Positions 56,839 to 64,000 of a DNA stretch of 64,000 nucleotides are shown in pieces (position 1 is the first letter of the stretch; each line of letters starts with the position of its first letter). A model generated the notes under the pieces. The model saw only the letters and a list, made by a program, of their open reading frames with translations, was not told the origin of the DNA and ran no database searches. The DNA is from a virus. Position numbers and translations under genes: made by a program. The stretch spans positions 78,004 to 142,003 of the IMG/VR virus record IMGVR_UViG_3300042346_001592; one strand, written 5' to 3'.

Positions 56839-58035
56839 ATGTTTAAAATAGCTGATAGAGTATTAAACTTAGAAGAGTCTCAGACCTTAAATATGGCCGC
56901 TAAAGCTAAAAAACTTAAAGATGCAGGAGTAGATGTAATCGATCTAAGTCTAGGTGAACCTGATTTTTTTACACCGGATGTTATAAAACTAGCAGCAAAG
57001 CAGGCAATCGATGATAATTATTCATCTTACTCACCTGTTCCAGGTTACCTAGACTTAAGAGATGTGATTTGTCAAAAACTCAAAAGAGACAACGGTCTAG
57101 ATTATAAACCTAATCAAATCGTAGTATCTACCGGAGCCAAGCACAGCCTTATGAATCTTTTTCAAGCCTTGTTAGACCCGGGAGACGAAGTTATTATTCC
57201 TACACCTTACTGGGTAAGTTACCTTACAATGGTTCAATTTTCCGAGGGAACACCAGTTACCATTCGTTCAACTTTAGAGAACGATTATAAAATAACACCA
57301 GATCAGCTTGAAAGGGCTATTACAGAAAAAACAAAAATATTCATCTTTTCTTCACCTTGTAATCCAACCGGTAGTGTTTATTCTCGAGATGAACTAGAAG
57401 CTCTTTGTCAAGTCTTTAGAAAATATCCGAATATTTTAGTTATTTCAGATGAAATCTATGAGTATATCAATTTTTCTGGTGATCAAACTTCGATAGCTTC
57501 TCTTGATGGTATGTTAGATAGATGTGTTGTAGTTAATGGTTTATCAAAAGGTTATGCGATGACTGGCTGGAGACTTGGATATTTAGCAGCACCTATCGAA
57601 ATAGCATCGGCTGTATCAAAACTTCAGAGTCAATTCACGTCTGGTGCTACTTCCATCACGCAGAGAGCAGCTATTTGTGCTCTTTATACTAGACCAGAAG
57701 TCATTTCAGACACTATGAGAACTGAGTTTGAAAATAGAAGAAATGTCATTTATGAAAAACTATCAGAAATAAAAGGCCTGAAGCCAAATAATCCAGATGG
57801 TGCTTTTTATTTCTTTCCGGATGTTTCTAGTTTTTTTGGAAGAAAATACGGAGAGGTAGTCATTGAAAATTCGGATATTCTTTCAGAACTAATACTTGAG
57901 AAAGCACACATTTCGACTGTTTCTGGATCTGCCTTTGGAGAACCAAATTGTATAAGGCTAAGTTATGCTACTTCTTTAGATAAATTGAAAATAGCAATAG
58001 ATAGATTGGATAGTTTTCTTTCTGAACTTGTATGA
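56839..58035 (+). CDS. Class I PLP aminotransferase (aspartate-type)
   Basis: A 398-residue fold-type I aminotransferase. GEPDFFTPDVI, SPVPGYLDLR, SSPCNPTGSVY and VISDEIYEYINFSGD occur in order. The PLP lysine lies in VNGLSKGYAMTGWRLGY (about residues 231-247), followed by the substrate Arg region NCIRLSYATS. Full length and intact. It intercon-verts aspartate or an aromatic amino acid and its keto acid, cytoplasmic. Its presence in a phage is unusual and it is close in form to Bacteroidota AspC. Confidence 0.9.
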   Translation: MFKIADRVLNLEESQTLNMAAKAKKLKDAGVDVIDLSLGEPDFFTPDVIKLAAKQAIDDNYSSYSPVPGYLDLRDVICQKLKRDNGLDYKPNQIVVSTGAKHSLMNLFQALLDPGDEVIIPTPYWVSYLTMVQFSEGTPVTIRSTLENDYKITPDQLERAITEKTKIFIFSSPCNPTGSVYSRDELEALCQVFRKYPNILVISDEIYEYINFSGDQTSIASLDGMLDRCVVVNGLSKGYAMTGWRLGYLAAPIEIASAVSKLQSQFTSGATSITQRAAICALYTRPEVISDTMRTEFENRRNVIYEKLSEIKGLKPNNPDGAFYFFPDVSSFFGRKYGEVVIENSDILSELILEKAHISTVSGSAFGEPNCIRLSYATSLDKLKIAIDRLDSFLSELV

Positions 58036-58058
58036 AAAAAAAAAAATAAAATTTGAAT

Positions 58059-58859
58059 ATGTATAGAGAAAAAAAAATAAGCCTAAGTGTAACATCTTGT
58101 AAAAGATATGGTCTTTTAGAAAGAGTCCTTAAGGCTTTCAAAGTATTTTGTAAAGATATAGATGTTATAGATAAAGTTCTTTTCTATGATGATTCTTCGT
58201 CTGAGGAAGATAAAATTAATATGAATAATCTTCTAGAGCAACTCTTTCCAGATAAAGAAAGAATTATTACTCATTTTTATCCTGATTCTTTCGATCATCG
58301 TTTCAGACACGCAGCCATACTCAACGATATGAGGAGTAAATTAACTACTCATGAAATTGACTATATGTTTTTATTAGAAGATGATTTTTTGTTTATAAAT
58401 CATTTCTCAATCTCGGAAATGGTAGACCTACTAATAAATCATCAAGAATACGGTCAAGTAAATTTGAGTTTCAGTTGGAAAAATTTTCCCGAATGGTGTA
58501 AACCTAGAGAAATTGGAGATTACTGGGAACTGGTTTATTTCGAAGATAAACCATTATTGGAAAACTTATTTTTAGATGAAGTGGCTGCTATACAAACACT
58601 TAACGGGGTTTGGTATTGGCAAACTTATATAAATTGGCCACACTTCAGTTTACGACCTGGTTTAACATGTGTTAAAAAATTTCTATCTATAGAAGATTTT
58701 TCTACATCTCATGACACAACTACCACTGGATTCGAATTAGAATTTGCTAAATTATGGTCCAAAAAATATAAATCACTCTGTAGTAAAAATGTACATATCA
58801 TAAATTTAGATCAAAATGGAAGTCAATCTGCCTATCTTTCTAATAACTCTTTGAGATAA
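58059..58859 (+). CDS. Probable GT2-like glycosyltransferase
   Basis: The ATG at 58059 (MYREKKISLSVTSCKRYGLL) is preferred over TTG at 58053. ISLSVTSCKRYGLLERVLKA and DKVLFYDDSSSEED, then YMFLLEDDFLFI (DD-acid motif, about residues 106-117) follow the GT2 plan, with a WQTYINWPHFSLRPG segment typical of acceptor-side residues. 266 residues. It opens the second glycan cassette after the aminotransferase. Confidence 0.65.
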   Translation: MYREKKISLSVTSCKRYGLLERVLKAFKVFCKDIDVIDKVLFYDDSSSEEDKINMNNLLEQLFPDKERIITHFYPDSFDHRFRHAAILNDMRSKLTTHEIDYMFLLEDDFLFINHFSISEMVDLLINHQEYGQVNLSFSWKNFPEWCKPREIGDYWELVYFEDKPLLENLFLDEVAAIQTLNGVWYWQTYINWPHFSLRPGLTCVKKFLSIEDFSTSHDTTTTGFELEFAKLWSKKYKSLCSKNVHIINLDQNGSQSAYLSNNSLR

Positions 58860-58991
58860 AAAACTCAAACCACGAGAAAATGAAACTATTATTTATAGTG
58901 ATACTATAATAATAAAGAAAAAAAGATATGAGTAAATATTCTAAATTGAAAAGATTCATACGAAGTAACTAAAATTATTAAATTTTCAATA

Positions 58992-60143
58992 ATGGATAAA
59001 AAAAACATACCGCTATTTAAAGTATTTATGTCAAAAGATGCGACAAGAAAAGTTGTCGAAGTTCTCGAGAGTGGATATATCGGGCAAGGTTCTGAAGTAG
59101 ATAAATTTGAAGATAAATTGAAATCATTTTTCTTACAAGATTATGTAGTTACAACGAATTCAGCCACTTCTGCTATACATTTAGCACTTCATCTTATAAA
59201 AAAAGAAAATAAAAATAGATGGCCTGGTATACGAGTGGATGAGGAAGTTCTTTGTACACCACTAACTTGTACTGCTACAAATTGGCCAGTTTTGGCTAAC
59301 GGTTTCAAAATAAAATGGGTTGATATAGATCCCAAAACTTTGAATATAGATCTTGATGATTTAGAGAGGAAAATAACATCATCAACCAAAGCAATCATGT
59401 TAGTTCATTGGGGAGGTTATCCCAATAATTTAGATAGAATAAAAGAAATTCAACAAAAATGTGAAAATCTCTACGGATTTAAACCCTATGTTATTGAAGA
59501 TTGTGCTCACTCTATGGGAAGTAAATTCAGAGGTAAATATTTAGGTAATCATGGTAATATTTCGACCTATAGTCTACAAGCCATAAAACACATTACTTCA
59601 ATAGACGGGGGTTTTATGATTTGTCCAAATAATGAATTATATAAAAGAGCTAAACTATTAAGATGGTATGGTATAGATAGAGAAGGAGATAGAAAAGATT
59701 TCAGATGTGAAGCAGATGTAGAAGAATGGGGTTTCAAATTCCATATGAATGATGTATCAGCATCTGTCGGAATGTCAAATTTTGATCATTTACATGAAAT
59801 AGTTAGTAAACACAAATCGAACGCACACCACTATGATAATAAATTGAATGATATTCCTGGTTTGACACTTTTAGACAGGCAAGAAGGATATGAATCCGCA
59901 TTTTGGATTTACAGCTTACTTGTTGAGAATCGAGATGATTTCGCAAGATGGATGAAGGAATGTGGTATAGCTACTAGCCAAGTTCATGAAAGAAATGATA
60001 AACACACATGTGTGAAAGACTACAGAACATTTCTGCCTTCATTAGATAAAACAATAAATAAAGTCACTTCTCTACCAGTTGGGTGGTGGGTAACAAATGA
60101 GGATCGTGAATATATCGTAGAATGTATTAAAAAAGGATGGTAA
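58992..60143 (+). CDS. DegT/DnrJ/EryC1-type sugar aminotransferase
   Basis: A 383-residue PLP enzyme that transaminates keto-sugar nucleotides. GYIGQGSEVDKFEDKL, NSATSAIHLALHLI, PYVIEDCAHSMGSKFRGKYL and the lysine segment STYSLQAIKHITSIDGGFM (K at about residue 204) match the family. The C-terminal HERNDKHTCVKDYR is normal. Overlapping GNAT gene downstream suggests amination followed by N-acetylation of a sugar. The 132-bp gap before it (58860-58991) shows nothing of note. Confidence 0.85.
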   Translation: MDKKNIPLFKVFMSKDATRKVVEVLESGYIGQGSEVDKFEDKLKSFFLQDYVVTTNSATSAIHLALHLIKKENKNRWPGIRVDEEVLCTPLTCTATNWPVLANGFKIKWVDIDPKTLNIDLDDLERKITSSTKAIMLVHWGGYPNNLDRIKEIQQKCENLYGFKPYVIEDCAHSMGSKFRGKYLGNHGNISTYSLQAIKHITSIDGGFMICPNNELYKRAKLLRWYGIDREGDRKDFRCEADVEEWGFKFHMNDVSASVGMSNFDHLHEIVSKHKSNAHHYDNKLNDIPGLTLLDRQEGYESAFWIYSLLVENRDDFARWMKECGIATSQVHERNDKHTCVKDYRTFLPSLDKTINKVTSLPVGWWVTNEDREYIVECIKKGW

Positions 60144-60628
60144 AGATAGAAATACTTCCCCTGACAAATCAAGATTTGAAATTTTTTTCAGAAGTTCGAA
60201 ACTCTTGTGCCCCAGAATTTCTTCATGATTCTAGACAATTTACTCTAGAAGAGACTATTTTTTGGTTTGAAAAAACAAAACCGGAATTCTACCTCGCCAA
60301 AGTGGATGGTGAAAATGTTGGATATTTTAGAACTTCTAATTTAGATTTGCAAAAAAGCACGATTTACATAGGTTGTGATATAAAAAGTTCTTATAGAGGA
60401 AAAGGATATGGATATATCTTATATAAAAATTTCATCCCCTTCATAAAAGAAAGATACAAACTAAAAATGATATATCTAGAAGTTTTATCTAGTAATAAAA
60501 GAGCTATAGGATTATATCAAAAATTGGGATTCCAGACAGATACAGAATATACAAATAAAATATATAAAAACGGTATTTTGGTGGATTCTATAAAAATGTC
60601 ACTGGTTACTGATGAAAGTATTTTATGA
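60137..60628 (+). CDS. GNAT N-acetyltransferase, sugar-linked
   Basis: A 163-residue RimI-like acetyltransferase. IYIGCDIKSSYRGKGYGYIL (about 73-92) is the CoA loop, and VLSSNKRAIGLYQKLGFQTD the C-terminal hallmark. The start overlaps the DegT stop by 7 bp. The pairing with a DegT aminotransferase resembles FdtB/FdtC or WecE/WecD, which make N-acetylated amino sugars, so an amino-sugar substrate is likely. Confidence 0.8.
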   Translation: MVKIEILPLTNQDLKFFSEVRNSCAPEFLHDSRQFTLEETIFWFEKTKPEFYLAKVDGENVGYFRTSNLDLQKSTIYIGCDIKSSYRGKGYGYILYKNFIPFIKERYKLKMIYLEVLSSNKRAIGLYQKLGFQTDTEYTNKIYKNGILVDSIKMSLVTDESIL

Positions 60629-61752
60629 AAAATAATTTTTTAGTTCTTTTGTGTGGTCATGTTGATTCCGAAAAAAAGAAAAATCTTGTTCTAGAAACAT
60701 TAGAGGGATTGAAGAAAGAAGGTATAGATGTTTGCTATTGTACTCACACTTCTAACTATTTGGATGAAATATCCAATAAAGTTAAATTCACTATATTTGA
60801 TAGTAATAATCATTTTGTTAGTAAATCTGATTATATAGAAAATGTTGATTTATTGGTAGATCTAGAAAAATATCCCGCTTCGGTAAATATCAAATATGAA
60901 TCCTTTGGAACAATATATGATTTTAGACCGCTTTCACCACATTCTAGATCGGCTTTAAGTTTATTAAAAAACGGGACCATAGTCTCACAATCGAATTTGT
61001 ATGAGTGGTCTGTTTATTTAGAATATGATATACCAACACCAAAATATGGTTATAAGAAATTAATAGAATCAAAAATTTCTATTCTAGAAAATAAAAATAT
61101 GGATTGTTTTTATTATAAAAACGACTCAAATGATTATCAATTCCTTTGGGGTGGATTATTCATATTCAGAACCAAACATCTACATAATAACCATAAATTT
61201 ATAGGTCATGACTGGTATGGTTCCTCCCGTAATTGGATTTTGAATTGGCAGCTTGGTTTTTTTGAATCAATATGTCAAAATATATTTGAATATTCATTTT
61301 CTAGTGGTAAAATTCTGGCTGAATCGATAATAAATGATTCTCTAGAACAATGGTCACAAGTTGATTATCATTCCATACAAAAACATTACTTCGATGAAAG
61401 TTACCAAATAATTGAAAAAATTCTAGAAAAGGGACTTATCCTAGGTCTTTATCCATCAAAATCAGGTAATCAGTATAGCATCAATCTATACATAAATTAT
61501 ATTATGCCAGAACAACTTTTGATTTCTAATATTGCTGTTAAAAATGAAAACGAAGTACTCTTTCAAATAGATGAATTATATCCTACCCCAGGATACTGGT
61601 ATTTGTGGCCAATAGAATATAATAATTGTAAAAAAGTTGTCTTAGAATATACTATTTCAAGTGGAATTTATACCGAAAATTTATCTTTGACTCATAATCT
61701 AGAATATACAGAAATTATGTATAATAATCTATGTAGAATAGAATTCAATTAA
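60625..61752 (+). CDS. Unknown 375-aa protein, possible glycosyltransferase
   Basis: The N-terminal strand-helix-strand FLVLLCGHVDSEKKKNLVLE and IDVCYCTHTSNYLDEISNKV is like the opening of GT-A enzymes, but no DXD is clear. FLWGGLFIFRTKHL and GHDWYGSSRNWI occur in the middle, and the C-terminus is beta-rich. It overlaps the GNAT gene by 4 bp and belongs to the amino-sugar cassette. Confidence 0.5.
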   Translation: MKNNFLVLLCGHVDSEKKKNLVLETLEGLKKEGIDVCYCTHTSNYLDEISNKVKFTIFDSNNHFVSKSDYIENVDLLVDLEKYPASVNIKYESFGTIYDFRPLSPHSRSALSLLKNGTIVSQSNLYEWSVYLEYDIPTPKYGYKKLIESKISILENKNMDCFYYKNDSNDYQFLWGGLFIFRTKHLHNNHKFIGHDWYGSSRNWILNWQLGFFESICQNIFEYSFSSGKILAESIINDSLEQWSQVDYHSIQKHYFDESYQIIEKILEKGLILGLYPSKSGNQYSINLYINYIMPEQLLISNIAVKNENEVLFQIDELYPTPGYWYLWPIEYNNCKKVVLEYTISSGIYTENLSLTHNLEYTEIMYNNLCRIEFN

Positions 61753-61946
61753 AAAAAAATCAAAATACGCACTATATAGAAATAATAAAACAAATAATAC
61801 AAAGAAAAATCTTCCACTGAATATCTATAAATCGCAGTCCTTTACACACATGGTTTTTAGATCTAGTCAATCCTCAAGAAAAAGATAAGGTTGATTCAGT
61901 ATCTGATAATTTTAATATAATTACTTTCAATAAAAAACTCAACACG

Positions 61947-62708
61947 ATGAAAAAACTTACGGTTATTGTAATTAGCTATAACTTCGAAAATTGGATAGAA
62001 AAATGCCTATGCTCTATTGTAGAGCAACAAACAAATTTTGATTTTGATATTTTCATAAGAGATGACAATTCAACTGATTCTACCAGAGAGGTAATCCAAA
62101 ACTTTGTAGAAAAACAACCAGATATATCAAGATTCAGATTGTTTTTTGAAAATGAAAATTTAGGTGTTAATAAAAATATTGAATTATTAATAAGTAATTG
62201 TCAAAGTCAATATATTTCACATATTGATGGTGACGACTATTTCACTAATCCACACAAATTACAATCTCAAGTAGATTTTTTAGAACAGAATCCAGAATTT
62301 GTAATGCATTCTACCTCTTATTTCCACCACCTGAGTGATGATACTATTCATCCATCTGGTTGGTGGTATGGTCCAGTAAAAAACGTTTGTGATATTCAAG
62401 ATATTATAGGCGCAAATTATGTGGGATTCGGTAGGACTTTCAGAAATCTTTTTGACGAGTTCAAAAAATTATGGTCGAATCCAAATTGGCCAATATTCTA
62501 TCACGATGATTGGTTTTTGAATTTTTTTATTATGAAGTGGGGGAAATCTTATTTTCCAGATGACTATCCTTCTGGTAATTATAGGATTACTACAACGGGT
62601 AAATTCGCTCATCTTCCGAATGAGAAAAAAAGCCAGATAGAAGAGGAATGTAAGGTAATTCTAATGAGTGAATACCATAAATTTTTAGAAGAAAGTAATA
62701 GAATTTAA
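61947..62708 (+). CDS. GT2 family glycosyltransferase
   Basis: A 253-residue GT2 transferase: LTVIVISYNFENWIEKCLCS, FDFDIFIRDDNSTDSTREVI (nucleotide-binding acidic pair), QYISHIDGDDYFTNPHKLQS (DGDD as the metal motif, about 92-95) and WPIFYHDDWFLNFFIMKWGK. All expected motifs are present. The 194 bp upstream may be a decayed in-frame 5' extension (see findings). Confidence 0.9.
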   Translation: MKKLTVIVISYNFENWIEKCLCSIVEQQTNFDFDIFIRDDNSTDSTREVIQNFVEKQPDISRFRLFFENENLGVNKNIELLISNCQSQYISHIDGDDYFTNPHKLQSQVDFLEQNPEFVMHSTSYFHHLSDDTIHPSGWWYGPVKNVCDIQDIIGANYVGFGRTFRNLFDEFKKLWSNPNWPIFYHDDWFLNFFIMKWGKSYFPDDYPSGNYRITTTGKFAHLPNEKKSQIEEECKVILMSEYHKFLEESNRI

Positions 62709-62710
62709 AA

Positions 62711-63736
62711 TTATTTAGCAGAAGATATTTTATCTGAAATATTAATAGCTCGTTGGCCCACCTGCTTGGACCAAGAAGAGTTCATCAGTTCTTTACTAGC
62801 TCGTTTGTAATTTTTTTTGTGTATAAAACTGATGAAGTTTTCAAATTTACTAAATCCAGTAACTCCGATATTGAAAACAATCTCAGTGATAGCCGAACGA
62901 ACATCAAGAGGATGTTCATTGAAGTTTTTTACAACTCTTTTAGCACCTTGAAGAGCATTGTAAATATCATCTGTGGCTAATTTGAAAGCTTGTTCTTTTG
63001 TAAGTTTTGACTTGCCTTTTCTAATCAATACCGGATTCAATCCGAGTTCTTTCAATTTTTTATCTGCATCTTTTCTAGCTAGATTAAAACCAATTCCGAT
63101 TGTTGGGACTTTCCAACCACGAATAGGATCTGGATAAACCTCAAGTTTCACATCTTCGTGTTTTACTACACTATCAAGAGTTGTCTTAACTATCGTATTG
63201 TCGTTAATTGGTGGTAGTTTAGTAGATTTGATAAGATCTGAAGCTCCTATCTTTGATAAATGTTTTTCTATTCTATCCCTTACATCTGTATCGAAAATAC
63301 CCAGTTCCTGCGAAAAGTAATCACCAATATTTTGATAAGTGTATCCATCTGGACTTTTAGAAATTAAGTTGTTTATCGACACCACTACATCTCTAGATGG
63401 GATTTCAAGAATTGCTCTTTCTAAATTTTCCTCGTCAGTTCCAAGACCAGATACTGCTTTCTCGAGTCTGTTTAATATATCTTGGATATTCACCTCTTTC
63501 TTTGGAAACATCACTTGCCAAGTTTCTCTACCAAACATTCCCGTTGGTTCTAAACCTCTCTTCTTTTGGTAAGCTATAAGAAGTTTTTTGGTATTTTCAC
63601 CGAAATCTCCGTCAGGATCTTTTATACCTAAACCTCTCTGTAAAGCTTTGACATCATCACCATAATCACCTTGTTTTAATACGCGATTAAAACCATTAGA
63701 CTCAAGAATGAATTGTAGAAAAGTTTGTATTATCAT
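62711..63736 (-). CDS. Three-domain lysozyme: PG-binding, annexin-like, GH24
   Basis: A 341-residue endolysin-like muramidase. Residues 1-17 (MIIQTFLQFILESNGFN) form a capsid-tag-like leader. Residues 18-78 are a PG_binding_1 domain (LKQGDYGDDVKALQRGLG). Residues 88-165 resemble an annexin repeat with the GLGTDEENLERAIL motif. Residues 190-341 are GH24/T4-lysozyme-like, with catalytic HEDVK (Glu 194), YPDP (Asp 203) and PTIGIGF (Thr 212). It hydrolyses peptidoglycan; the leader suggests virion packaging rather than only late lysis (inference). Confidence 0.85.
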   Translation of the reverse strand: MIIQTFLQFILESNGFNRVLKQGDYGDDVKALQRGLGIKDPDGDFGENTKKLLIAYQKKRGLEPTGMFGRETWQVMFPKKEVNIQDILNRLEKAVSGLGTDEENLERAILEIPSRDVVVSINNLISKSPDGYTYQNIGDYFSQELGIFDTDVRDRIEKHLSKIGASDLIKSTKLPPINDNTIVKTTLDSVVKHEDVKLEVYPDPIRGWKVPTIGIGFNLARKDADKKLKELGLNPVLIRKGKSKLTKEQAFKLATDDIYNALQGAKRVVKNFNEHPLDVRSAITEIVFNIGVTGFSKFENFISFIHKKNYKRASKELMNSSWSKQVGQRAINISDKISSAK

Positions 63737-63739
63737 ATC

Positions 63740-64000
63740 TTATCTATTTTCTAAATGTTGTAAGAAATTTTCTATCAACTTATCTGATCTTTTAAAGAAA
63801 GTTTCATTTTCCCAGAAATCTAAATTTGCCTCGTAGTAAGGAACACCTTTGTTCGTATAAAAAGCTTCTATAAGATTGTCAGGAACTTCGATACCCGAAT
63901 ATTTGCATTGAAGAACTTGTGGCATAATCGTTGCTTTCGGATCTGAATACCAACTATTTTCTTCACTCTTTGAGAAAGTATCTGGAAGTTTTCCTCGACC
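63740..64000 (-). CDS. Partial CDS running off the right edge, unknown
   Basis: The minus-strand frame is open from the window edge to the stop at 63740, 86 codons. An internal Met at 63925 could be mistaken for the start, but the frame continues upstream (GRGKLPDTFSKSEENSWYSD). The end FFKRSDKLIENFLQHLENR is helical. It is 3 bp upstream of the lysozyme gene in the same direction. No family is recognised. Confidence 0.6.
   Translation of the reverse strand, partial: GRGKLPDTFSKSEENSWYSDPKATIMPQVLQCKYSGIEVPDNLIEAFYTNKGVPYYEANLDFWENETFFKRSDKLIENFLQHLENR

Noticed and set aside
1-64000. CRISPR array or direct-repeat arrays
   Set aside because: No regularly spaced repeats are seen; the repeated boxA-like 16-mers are about 900-1100 bp apart and linked to promoters.

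Overview
The window looks like part of a large, AT-rich, tailed (T4-like, contractile-tail) bacteriophage genome whose host is probably a member of the Bacteroidota. Phage evidence: a gp5-type OB-fold spike protein, a gp27-like hub protein and other baseplate candidates, two cell-wall-lysing enzymes, tightly packed genes with overlapping starts and stops, and about 30 tRNA genes. Host evidence: the best promoters have the Bacteroidota form (TTTG, then 19-22 bp, then TAnnTTTG), start codons follow A-rich leaders rather than Shine-Dalgarno sequences, and several metabolic genes (PurM of about 390 aa, PaaA, DUF2452-like, CXXCH lipoprotein) resemble that phylum. All three stop codons are used and no stop-reading tRNA is seen, so the code is standard.

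Layout. 0-13 kb: mostly minus-strand virion genes (three Thr/Pro- or acid-rich proteins, a YwqK-like repeat protein, M15 peptidase, gp5 OB protein, hub and baseplate proteins), with Hpt and a holin-like protein on plus. 13-23 kb: a DHH phosphoesterase, an amidoligase-pentapeptide fusion, several orphans, a P-loop ATPase and a four-TM coiled-coil protein. 23-32.7 kb: small metabolic and regulatory genes (two metallophosphoesterases, PurM, GNAT, FkbM methyltransferase, ParB-like, SGNH), tRNA-Gly and tRNA-Ser, and a UmuD'/UmuC-like pair whose UmuD lacks its catalytic serine. 32.7-41.4 kb: glycosyl- and methyltransferases, a lipoprotein with a haem-type CXXCH motif, a nitroreductase, an AAA ATPase, a Thr/Pro-rich protein and a class II tRNA-synthetase-like core. 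41.6-50.5 kb: a nine-gene plus-strand glycan cassette (GlcNAc-, PLOD-, GT10-type and two-domain glycosyltransferases mixed with methyltransferases) followed by an orphan PaaA.

50.9-55.0 kb: an array of 29 tRNA or tRNA-like genes. With the two tRNAs at 30 kb it covers all 20 amino acids. Four Bacteroidota-type promoters drive it, and three carry the same boxA-like leader (GTTCTTTGACATCTTG). Between tRNAs lie 120-230 nt spacers full of perfect hairpins, probably structured non-coding RNAs. Five tRNA-like genes have an abnormal anticodon domain: three Leu-like and one Gln-like with insertions, and one with a shortened arm. I consider these spacers and tRNA-like genes the most novel content.

55.1-64 kb: a YkuK-like RNase H fold protein, another sugar and methyl cassette (FkbM, class I and DegT aminotransferases, GNAT, glycosyltransferases) and a three-domain lysozyme (PG-binding, annexin-like, GH24).

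Across the window about ten proteins begin with a short N-terminal tag (hydrophobic-x-x-F-L-E-S-L-x-E) resembling the T4 capsid-targeting sequence. They may be packaged in the head, cleaved and injected.
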